From Gammaproteobacteria bacterium (GTDB lineage Bacteria > Pseudomonadota > Gammaproteobacteria > Xanthomonadales > Xanthomonadaceae), in NCBI GenBank assembly GCA_024642445.1, contig JAHEBG010000005.1, positions 1-14,422 of the forward strand: DNA of 14,422 nucleotides, given 5' to 3'. This document shows positions 8,349 through 14,422 of this stretch, piece after piece. Made by a program: the position numbers and the translations under genes. The notes under the pieces are model-generated. The model did not search any database and was not told the origin of the DNA. It saw only the letters and a list, made by a program, of their open reading frames with translations. Position 1 is the first letter of the stretch; every line of letters starts with the position of its first letter.

Positions 8349-8367
8349 GGTAGCTTAACGCGCTACC
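8349..8367. promoter_or_regulatory. Inverted repeat in the divergent rnd / lipoprotein promoter region
   Basis: GGTAGC (8349-8354) and GCTACC (8362-8367) are inverted around a 7-base centre within the 65-bp gap between two divergent genes. On the minus strand TTGGGT followed 17 nt later by TATCTC would span the palindrome and could serve rnd. It may be an operator for either gene or simply a short chance hairpin. Confidence 0.3.
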
Positions 8368-8388
8368 CAAGGCTTGCCCAGAACTTTC

Positions 8389-9399
8389 ATGACCGCATTT
8401 CAATCGTTTCCTGTCCGAAGTCTGTTGCCTGTGCTGGTGGCCGGCGTATTGGTGGCCTGCAGCGGTCCTTCTCGGCAAGCAACGGAAGTCACGTCGAACG
8501 GCGTGGTTACCGAGGAACGCTGGCAGCCTGGGCAAATATTCGCTGATCGTCTGGCAAAAGGGCGCTTCGGCCCTGAAATGATAGTCATCGTGCCGGGGGA
8601 GTTTACTTTGGGCACGTCCGGCAATGATAAAAACGCCTTGCCGAATGAAAAACCGGCACATCGGGTACAAATTCCGGATTTATTGGCCATCGCACGCGCC
8701 GAAATTACCGTGGCCCAGTTCGCCGCATTTATCGCCGACACCGATTACGTGACCGTTGCCGAGCAGGTAGGAACCAGCGAGGTGTTTGATCTGGCCAGCA
8801 GCAAGTTGGTGCCGGGCAAGGGTGTTAATTGGCGCCATGACCATCTGGGCAAAACCTCGGGCGACGACTTTCCTGTGGTGCATGTGGCCTTCGCCGATGC
8901 CGAAGCCTACGCGCAATGGCTAAGCGCCAAATCCGGCAAGCGCTACCGTTTGCCATCCGAGGCGGAATGGGAATATGTGCTGCGTGCCGGCACCGATAGC
9001 ATTTACCCGTGGGGTGACAAAGCCAAGAATCTTGAAAAAGGCAATCTTACCGGTGCTTTGGATATTTTCCCCAACGGCAGGAATTGGCGCAATGCCATTG
9101 CCCATTACCGCGATGGCTATTGGGCCTTGGCACCGGTGCGCCAATACTCCAGCGAGGGTTTCGGCACCTTTGATATGACCGGTAATGTCTCGGAATGGGT
9201 GCAGGATTGCTGGCATGAAAACTACCGGCGCGCCCCTGGCAATGGTCAGGCCTGGGTTAATCCGGGCTGCAGTCAACGGGTAGTTCGCGGCAGTGCCTGG
9301 CTCAGTGCCGTTACCCAGGCGCGTTCATCGTTCCGTGCTGCCGCGGATGCAGAGCAGACCAGCGCACGCATCGGATTCAGAGTGGTCAGGGAGCGCTAG
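8389..9399 (+). CDS. SUMF1/FGE-sulfatase domain lipoprotein without formylglycine-enzyme cysteines
   Basis: The 336-residue product begins with a lipoprotein signal peptide whose lipobox LVAC places the lipidated residue at Cys24; Ser at +2 predicts outer-membrane sorting. A SUMF1 (formylglycine-generating enzyme-like) domain covers about residues 60-335. It shows the VPGEFTLG entry, PVVHVAFADAEAYAQWL, RLPSEAEWEY, the DMTGNVSEW motif at 262-270, and RVVRGSAW near 298. The redox cysteine pair of true formylglycine enzymes is replaced: Ala and Arg stand where human Cys341 and Cys336 would align, in the ARSSFRAAA segment. Cys274 and Cys294 may instead form a structural disulfide. The role is therefore unknown; such domains often act as binding or scaffold modules. 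I chose ATG 8389 because it opens directly into the signal peptide; TTG 8374 is in frame but less likely. The 3' end overlaps gluQRS by 14 nt, tail to tail. Confidence 0.85.
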   Translation: MTAFQSFPVRSLLPVLVAGVLVACSGPSRQATEVTSNGVVTEERWQPGQIFADRLAKGRFGPEMIVIVPGEFTLGTSGNDKNALPNEKPAHRVQIPDLLAIARAEITVAQFAAFIADTDYVTVAEQVGTSEVFDLASSKLVPGKGVNWRHDHLGKTSGDDFPVVHVAFADAEAYAQWLSAKSGKRYRLPSEAEWEYVLRAGTDSIYPWGDKAKNLEKGNLTGALDIFPNGRNWRNAIAHYRDGYWALAPVRQYSSEGFGTFDMTGNVSEWVQDCWHENYRRAPGNGQAWVNPGCSQRVVRGSAWLSAVTQARSSFRAAADAEQTSARIGFRVVRER

Positions 9400-10252
9400 C
9401 GCTCAACAGACGATTGACGTCGAACGCGTGCAGTGCACGTGCCAGATTCTCCGCCATTGATAGTCCTGAATCGAGAACCTCCGGATCCTGTCGCAAATGC
9501 CTAAGTGCCCGCTGCAGTTCTTGCAAGCGCATGCTGTCATTCAGCGCATCATGCCCCTGCGATTTCGCCAGTTTCTGGCCAGCTTCGTCCAGCACCAGAT
9601 CGATATGCCAATATTCCGGTGTCGGCAAGCCCAATTGTTGCTGTAAAAAAATCTGCCGTGCCGTTGAGTCCAACAAATCCGCACCACGCACCACTTGCGT
9701 AATACCCTGCAAGGCATCATCCAGCACCACCGCCAATTGGTAGGCATACAGGCCATCAGCGCGTTTCAATACGAAATCTCCGACATCACCAGCCAGCGCC
9801 TGCACCTGCGCGCCTTGCAGGCCATCGTGGAAACGGCATTCAATGTCGGGAACCCTTAGACGAACGGCCGCGTGTGTTTTATCCAACGGCGCAATGCAAT
9901 GCCGGTGGATGCCATTGCTGTCGGCAAGTTGTGTGCGTGTGCAGGAACAGTAAAAGGCCTTGTCTTCGGCCAGCAATCGCGTCAGTGCCTGCTCGTACAA
10001 AGCGTGCCGCTGCGATTGGTAGACCACGGGTAGATCGGAAAACAGCCCGAAATCGGCCAATTGTTGAATCTGGCGTTCGGCCATGCCGGGGATTTCCCGG
10101 GGCGGGTCCAGATCTTCCACGCGCACCAGCCACTGCCCGTGCCGGGATTTAACTAAAAAATAACTGGCCAAGGCCGCTGCCAGCGAGCCTGCATGCAAGG
10201 GGCCGGTAGGCGAGGGCGCAAACCGACCACGGGGCGGAAGGGCTTCAGTCAC
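9386..10252 (-). CDS. gluQ: Glutamyl-Q tRNA(Asp) synthetase
   Basis: GluQRS activates glutamate and attaches it to the queuosine base at position 34 of tRNA-Asp rather than to a 3' end. The 288-residue protein is a truncated GluRS catalytic core lacking the anticodon-binding domain, as usual for the family. The class I signatures are the HIGH variant HAGS (His20-Ser23) in [13 protein letters not shown] and the KMSKS variant KLAKS (227-231). A zinc-site pattern is present at Cys102, Cys104 and Cys119, with His116 or His118 near the position of the E. coli tyrosine ligand. The start is GTG at 10252, fixed by an in-frame TAA two codons upstream. In many Gammaproteobacteria the gene follows dksA; here it is divergent from htpX and convergent with the SUMF1 lipoprotein gene. 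It depends on queuosine made by genes outside the window. Confidence 0.94.
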   Translation of the reverse strand: MTEALPPRGRFAPSPTGPLHAGSLAAALASYFLVKSRHGQWLVRVEDLDPPREIPGMAERQIQQLADFGLFSDLPVVYQSQRHALYEQALTRLLAEDKAFYCSCTRTQLADSNGIHRHCIAPLDKTHAAVRLRVPDIECRFHDGLQGAQVQALAGDVGDFVLKRADGLYAYQLAVVLDDALQGITQVVRGADLLDSTARQIFLQQQLGLPTPEYWHIDLVLDEAGQKLAKSQGHDALNDSMRLQELQRALRHLRQDPEVLDSGLSMAENLARALHAFDVNRLLSASAP

Positions 10253-10283
10253 GGTTTATTCACTTGAAATCTACAATATTGGC

Positions 10284-10289
10284 TACAAT
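10284..10289 (+). promoter_or_regulatory. Candidate -10 box of htpX
   Basis: TACAAT lies 42 nt upstream of the htpX ATG in the short gap to gluQRS. TTGAAA at 10264-10269 is too close (14-nt spacer) for an ideal sigma70 pair, so the -35 element is unclear. I see no convincing heat-shock sigma32 promoter. Confidence 0.3.
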
Positions 10290-10317
10290 TCATTATCAGG
10301 CACCCGCCTTATCCTAC

Positions 10318-10323
10318 AAAGGG
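10318..10323 (+). promoter_or_regulatory. Ribosome binding site of htpX
   Basis: AAAGGG ends 8 nt before the ATG at 10332, which fixes that start codon. Confidence 0.55.
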
Positions 10324-10331
10324 TTTTTACC

Positions 10332-11225
10332 ATGTTCAAACGTATTGCATTATTCCTTGCCACCAATTTGGCCGTATTGGCATTACTCAGCATTGTTCTG
10401 AGCGTACTGCAGAATGTGTTCGGCATCCAATTGGGCAATAACGGCGTGTTGCTGGTGTTCGCGGTCATCTTCGGATTCGGCGGATCTCTGATTTCGCTGA
10501 TGATTTCCAAATGGATGGCCAAACGCATTACCGGTATGCACATCATTGAGAATCCCGGCAATGAACTCGAGCAATGGCTGGTATCAACCGTACGTCGCCA
10601 ATCGGAAAAGGCCGGCATCAAAATGCCGGAAGTGGGCATTTACGATGCACCCGAAATCAATGCCTTCGCCACGGGTCCAAGCCGCAATAATTCGCTGGTT
10701 GCGGTATCCACCGGCTTGTTGCGCTCGATGAGCCGTGATGAAGCCGAAGCGGTGCTCGGCCATGAAGTCAGTCACGTTGCCAACGGCGATATGGTGACCA
10801 TGGCACTGTTGCAGGGCGTGATGAATACCTTCGTCATCGTGCTGTCGCGTCTGGTTGGACGTGTGGTCGATTCGGTGGTGTTCGGCAACCGCGATAGCGG
10901 CCCAGGCTTCGGCTACTTCATCATCGTGTTCATCCTCGACATGATATTCGGCTTGTTCGCCTCCTTCATCACTGCTTGGTTCAGTCGTCAACGCGAATTC
11001 CGTGCCGATGCCGGCGGCGCCCACTTGGCCGGTAAAGAAAAAATGATCGCCGCCCTGCAACGTCTGGCGCAGAACCACGGCCAGAGCAGCCTGCCCACAC
11101 AGATTGCCGCTTTCGGAATCTCCTCCGGCCTGAAGTCGGGTATCGGTGCCTTGATGATGACCCATCCGCCTCTGGAAGTACGAATTGCCGCACTGCGCAA
11201 CAGCGGTTCTGCGGTATCACGCTGA
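10332..11225 (+). CDS. htpX: Membrane zinc metalloprotease HtpX
   Basis: HtpX is an M48-family inner-membrane protease that degrades misfolded membrane proteins, overlapping in role with FtsH. The 297-residue protein has two N-terminal transmembrane segments (about 5-25 and 35-58) and two further hydrophobic segments after the active site (about 155-175 and 193-215). The zinc motif HEVSH gives His144, Glu145 and His148, and Glu222 in [11 protein letters not shown] is the third ligand; the sequence matches the family end to end. In E. coli the gene responds to envelope stress and heat, but no clear control site of that kind is visible here. It is transcribed alone: divergent from gluQRS upstream, with a strong terminator directly downstream. 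Confidence 0.96.
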   Translation: MFKRIALFLATNLAVLALLSIVLSVLQNVFGIQLGNNGVLLVFAVIFGFGGSLISLMISKWMAKRITGMHIIENPGNELEQWLVSTVRRQSEKAGIKMPEVGIYDAPEINAFATGPSRNNSLVAVSTGLLRSMSRDEAEAVLGHEVSHVANGDMVTMALLQGVMNTFVIVLSRLVGRVVDSVVFGNRDSGPGFGYFIIVFILDMIFGLFASFITAWFSRQREFRADAGGAHLAGKEKMIAALQRLAQNHGQSSLPTQIAAFGISSGLKSGIGALMMTHPPLEVRIAALRNSGSAVSR

Positions 11226-11244
11226 TAGGGCTGTGTGTTGAATG

Positions 11245-11273
11245 AAAAAAACCGCCGTAAGGCGGTTTTTTTT
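11245..11273. terminator. Bidirectional intrinsic terminator between htpX and the fimX-like gene
   Basis: ACCGCC (11251-11256) pairs with GGCGGT (11261-11266) around a GTAA loop. The stem is flanked by a run of seven A on the left and a run of eight T on the right, so a U-tract follows the hairpin on both strands. It starts 19 nt after the htpX stop, and on the minus strand it begins at the last base of the stop codon of the fimX-like gene. Confidence 0.92.
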
Positions 11274-13357
11274 CAGTTGTTGAAGTCGTAATTCATTTGT
11301 GCCAACGGAGGCGACAGGAAGTTGCCCTGGATCCAGTCAACTCCGGCACTGAACAGGAAGCTGACGGTATTGGCGTCGGAGACGAATTCGGCCATGGTGG
11401 TTTTCTCCAAATTTCGGGCCTGCTGTACGAATTCCCGGATTTTGGCCTGATTGGCGGTATTTTTATCCAGATCTTCGACAAAGCTGCGGTCAATCTTGAT
11501 GAGGTCGGCATCGAAATGGCTGAGCATTTTCAGGGAGTCAACGCTTGTACCGAATTGCGACAGACCCAAACGAACGCCCAATGGGGCGACCGCTTTCTTG
11601 AATGCTTGGATGTCTTTCAGACGGGTGATGATTTTCGATTCCGGCAATTGCAGTACCAAGCGTCGGCCTTCTACGGCATTTGCATTGAGTGCAGTGCTAA
11701 TCAAGTCGACCAGCGCGTTATCGAGCAGCGAGTCGGGTGAAATTTTGACGAAAAACTGGGTGTTGATACCTTTCTGATAGCGCTCTGCCAACAGGCTGAT
11801 GGCCTGACCGACCACCCATTGATCGATGTCCGCAATCAAGCCGTGGTTCTGTGCAATTGGCATGAAATGATCAGGCGAAACCGTTTCGCTGTCGTCGGGG
11901 GAGGGCAGACGGATCAGCAGTTCGTAGCTTTCGATTTCCTCTTCTTGCAATAAATTGATTACCGGCTGATAGCGCAGCACGAACTCGTCGTTTTTGATGG
12001 CCTTGACCAGACGTTCCTTCCAGGCTTTGTCCAGTTCGGCATCGGCGCGTTCACCGGCACTTGGGTCGAAAACGTCAAAACGGTTGCCGCCCAGCCCTTC
12101 CATGGATTGCAAGAGCCGTCCGGCGGTCTGGAGGATTTCCGGAACGCTGGCGTTTTGCTCGGTGATCTGTACGGCGGCGATGCAGGCGCTGAAAGTAATT
12201 GACTGGTCTTCGATGTCGAGCAGGATGTTGTCGAATGCCTTGTGCAGACGTTCGGTCAGCGCATGGGTCTTTTCGAAACCGCTGTCGTTGCAGATGACCG
12301 CTAGACTGTGGTCACGGAAGTGGCAGCAGACCCCGTCTTCAGCCACCAGCGCTGAAAGCCGGTTGGCAAATTCAACCACCATGCTGTCTGCGAAATTCAA
12401 ACCCAGGCTGCGCACACGTTGTTCAATCTGGTCTGGCTCCAACAGCAGAACCGCTTGATGGCTTTTGCCGGTACCGGCTTCGAGCACGGCTTCTTCCAGA
12501 AGGTTCATGAAATACTTGCGGTTGAACAGGCCGGTATGGCCGTCGCGGTCTTTCAGTTCGCGCAATTGCTCGGTCAGTTTGCTGTCGTGCAACTGCGGAC
12601 GGGCCACCAGCTGCATGCAAAGCTCACCGTCGTAGGTGGCCGGCATCATTTCGAAGTCGATGGCGGTGGTATTGCCGTTTTCCGGATGGATGGTGACCAG
12701 AATGGAAGGTGGGCACTGCCGGGTCTTCCCGAAATCCTTGATGATCTGCTTGAATTGCGCCTGCTGAGCACTGTCAATCAAATCGAGGATCGGCATGCCC
12801 TCAAGCTCGTCGAAACCGGCATAGCCGAACATCTGCAGATAGGATTCATTGGCGCGGATATGCATGCCGTCATGGATGTAGGCAATGGGGTCGCGCGATG
12901 ATTCGATCAGCGCATCGCAGCGGCGCTCGGATTCGCGTAGGTCGGCTTCGAAGTGACGCAGCGCACGGCGATTAAGCAGGCCCTTGAATTGACGTCGGAT
13001 GATGAATTGCAAGTGTTTTGGTTTGTCGCGTAAAGCCTGATCAGCCACCCCGTTGTTGATGGCCTCCATCGCCGCGTCATTGCTGAGTTGATCGACGACC
13101 GCGATGACCGGCAGATCCTTGCCGAGTTTCTTGATGGCGTTGCAGACATCGGCAATCGGGAATTCCTCATCCAGAGGGTTGGCCAGCACCATATCAACTT
13201 CACTCTGTTCAACCATGGCTTCAAGTTGTTCGAAATCGTCCGCACGTTCCGGACGCACGACGATACCGCCATTACGGATGTGGCTGATCAGGAATTCGGC
13301 TTGTTCCAATCGCTTTTCGATGATTAACAGCCGCAGCGCTTGATCCGGTTTCGACAT
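11273..13357 (-). CDS. fimX: FimX-like c-di-GMP receptor with REC, PAS, GGDEF and EAL domains
   Basis: FimX binds c-di-GMP and controls type IV pilus assembly and twitching, acting at the cell pole with PilZ and PilB. The 694-residue length and order REC (about 8-125), PAS (about 145-260), GGDEF (about 270-425) and EAL (about 435-690) match P. aeruginosa FimX (691 residues). Three domains have lost key residues: the REC phosphoacceptor Asp is Asn60 in VLANP, the GGDEF motif is RDHSL (348-352), and EAL is ELL (479-481). The metal-binding DDFG segment of active phosphodiesterases is SQFG (600-603). Arg483 after ELL is kept and corresponds to a c-di-GMP contact in FimX. The EAL domain is thus likely a binding module with no enzyme activity. 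The ATG at 13357 has AAGGA 8 nt upstream. It follows epmB by 52 nt on the same strand and may share its transcript. No pil genes are in the window. Confidence 0.88.
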   Translation of the reverse strand: MSKPDQALRLLIIEKRLEQAEFLISHIRNGGIVVRPERADDFEQLEAMVEQSEVDMVLANPLDEEFPIADVCNAIKKLGKDLPVIAVVDQLSNDAAMEAINNGVADQALRDKPKHLQFIIRRQFKGLLNRRALRHFEADLRESERRCDALIESSRDPIAYIHDGMHIRANESYLQMFGYAGFDELEGMPILDLIDSAQQAQFKQIIKDFGKTRQCPPSILVTIHPENGNTTAIDFEMMPATYDGELCMQLVARPQLHDSKLTEQLRELKDRDGHTGLFNRKYFMNLLEEAVLEAGTGKSHQAVLLLEPDQIEQRVRSLGLNFADSMVVEFANRLSALVAEDGVCCHFRDHSLAVICNDSGFEKTHALTERLHKAFDNILLDIEDQSITFSACIAAVQITEQNASVPEILQTAGRLLQSMEGLGGNRFDVFDPSAGERADAELDKAWKERLVKAIKNDEFVLRYQPVINLLQEEEIESYELLIRLPSPDDSETVSPDHFMPIAQNHGLIADIDQWVVGQAISLLAERYQKGINTQFFVKISPDSLLDNALVDLISTALNANAVEGRRLVLQLPESKIITRLKDIQAFKKAVAPLGVRLGLSQFGTSVDSLKMLSHFDADLIKIDRSFVEDLDKNTANQAKIREFVQQARNLEKTTMAEFVSDANTVSFLFSAGVDWIQGNFLSPPLAQMNYDFNN

Positions 13358-13365
13358 ACATGCAA

Positions 13366-13370
13366 TCCTT
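13366..13370 (-). promoter_or_regulatory. Ribosome binding site of the fimX-like gene
   Basis: AAGGA on the minus strand lies 8 nt before the ATG at 13357 and supports that start. Confidence 0.6.
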
Positions 13371-13409
13371 GGACAGACTTTAACAATAGCAAAAAAGTGG
13401 CTGAAAAAG

Positions 13410-14417
13410 CTAGGAAATTGGCGATTTAAAAGGCTGGCCGGCGATTTCTCGAACCAATTTCGGTACCAGATAGCCCGGCAATGCCTTCATCATCTGCTGA
13501 TGCAGGGCGATGGCGGTATCGTCGGACACCTCAAAGTGTGAAGCGCCTTGCACTTTATCGAGCTGATGCAGGTAGTACGGCAACACGCGGCAGGCGAACA
13601 GCCGCTCAGACAGGCAGGTCAGTGCCTCAGGCGCATCGTTTACACCTTTCAGCAGTACCGATTGGTTGAGCAGAGTGATGCCGTTTTCCGCTAACCGCAA
13701 CAATGCCGCTTGCACGTCTTCACACAGTTCATTGGCATGATTGGCGTGTACCACCATCACCAGCGGCCAAGGCAGGGAGCTCAGCCATTCCAATAGCGCA
13801 TCATCCACCCGTTGTGGCAACACAATCGGCAAACGGGTGTGAATGCGCAGACGGTGCAAATGTGGAATGGTCGCCAATTGCCCTGTCAGTTCCGCCAGTT
13901 TTGCGGTACTCAAGGCCAAGGGGTCGCCCCCGGACAGCAACAACTCATGAATGCTGGGGTCATCGCGAAGGTAGGCAATGGCCTGTTGCCATTGCCCTGC
14001 AGCGGCGGTTTCTTCGGAATACGGGAAGTGACGGCGAAAGCAATACCGGCAATTGATGGCGCAGGCGCCGGTACTTACCAATAAGGCCCGTCCTTGGTAT
14101 TTGTGCAGTACCCCCGGCGCTTGCCGTGCACCCATATCGCCAACGGCATCCAACCGGTACCCGGCGCTCTCGGACGCTTCGTCAATCACCGGCAATACTT
14201 GGCGCAGCAGGGGGTCGTTGATGTCGCCGTAGCGCATTTTGGCGGCAAAGCCACGTGGAACCCGGAAGCTGAAGGCCTGTTCGGCAGGTACCGATACCCG
14301 CCCGGAAAAGGCCTGCAAACCGAGCAATTGCAGGAGTTCCATCGGGTCGCGTAGGCTGTCGCGCCAAAGCTGTTGCCATGACGGCATTTGAGAAGGAAGG
14401 GGTTTGACGGTTATCAT
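13410..14417 (-). CDS. epmB: EF-P lysine 2,3-aminomutase EpmB
   Basis: EpmB is a radical SAM, PLP-dependent enzyme that converts (S)-alpha-lysine to (R)-beta-lysine, which EpmA then attaches to elongation factor P so that ribosomes pass proline stretches. The 335-residue protein aligns by eye with E. coli EpmB along its length. The radical SAM motif is Cys119, Cys123 and Cys126 in CAINCRYC, followed by FRRHFPY. The LLSGGDPL segment follows, and the C-terminal LVPKL contains Lys320, the likely PLP-binding lysine. The ATG at 14417 gives the usual length, but only five bases upstream are visible and show no ribosome binding site, so a slightly longer protein is possible. The C-terminus is shorter than that of E. 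coli by several residues. In many relatives efp lies divergently next to epmB; that would be just past the right edge. EpmA is not in the window. Confidence 0.95.
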   Translation of the reverse strand: MITVKPLPSQMPSWQQLWRDSLRDPMELLQLLGLQAFSGRVSVPAEQAFSFRVPRGFAAKMRYGDINDPLLRQVLPVIDEASESAGYRLDAVGDMGARQAPGVLHKYQGRALLVSTGACAINCRYCFRRHFPYSEETAAAGQWQQAIAYLRDDPSIHELLLSGGDPLALSTAKLAELTGQLATIPHLHRLRIHTRLPIVLPQRVDDALLEWLSSLPWPLVMVVHANHANELCEDVQAALLRLAENGITLLNQSVLLKGVNDAPEALTCLSERLFACRVLPYYLHQLDKVQGASHFEVSDDTAIALHQQMMKALPGYLVPKLVREIAGQPFKSPIS

Positions 14418-14422
14418 AGGGG

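Noticed and set aside
13380..13412. A- and T-rich stretch after epmB as an intrinsic terminator
   Set aside because: U-tracts exist on the minus strand but no stable stem precedes them.

Overview
The window looks like chromosomal DNA of a moderately GC-rich gammaproteobacterium. It carries a FimX-type type IV pilus regulator, EpmB, GluQRS, HtpX, RNase D and a short TrhO, a set typical of Gammaproteobacteria. The order cannot be fixed from sequence alone; Pseudomonas- or Xanthomonas-like relatives are plausible because FimX is known from both. No mobile element, CRISPR array, phage gene or origin is visible. Genes are packed, and no stretch over 300 bases lacks a gene.

Region 1 (about 1-6310, + strand) is a tight four-gene run that reads as one operon: a secretable-type S9 peptidase cut by the window edge, a periplasmic metal-dependent amidohydrolase/dipeptidase, an AdiC-like amino acid/amine permease, and a large flavin/iron-sulfur amine dehydrogenase of the trimethylamine dehydrogenase (TMADH) family. 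The dehydrogenase keeps the catalytic triad and covalent-FMN cysteine. Two of its three substrate-bowl aromatics are replaced by acidic residues, which points away from trimethylamine and toward a cationic amine such as histamine. Read together, the genes suggest peptide cleavage, release of a basic amino acid or amine, uptake, and oxidative deamination. This is the most interesting part of the window.

Region 2 (about 6316-8323) holds RNA-centred genes. A short trhO (tRNA U34 hydroxylation) appears to be transcribed from a promoter whose -10 box lies six bases before the ATG. It converges on a tRNA-Ala(CGC) gene that lies directly downstream of rnd (RNase D, a tRNA 3'-end trimming enzyme).

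Region 3 (about 8324-11273) starts with a short divergent promoter region containing a small palindrome, then a SUMF1-domain lipoprotein without the formylglycine-enzyme cysteines. gluQRS (tRNA-Asp queuosine glutamylation) runs convergent to it and overlaps its 3' end. Divergent from gluQRS is htpX (membrane zinc protease), which ends at a strong bidirectional terminator.

Region 4 (11273-14417, - strand) holds epmB (EF-P lysine aminomutase) followed by a fimX-like gene with REC, PAS, GGDEF and EAL domains. The catalytic or phosphoacceptor signatures of the REC, GGDEF and EAL domains are all degenerate, as expected of a c-di-GMP receptor rather than an enzyme.
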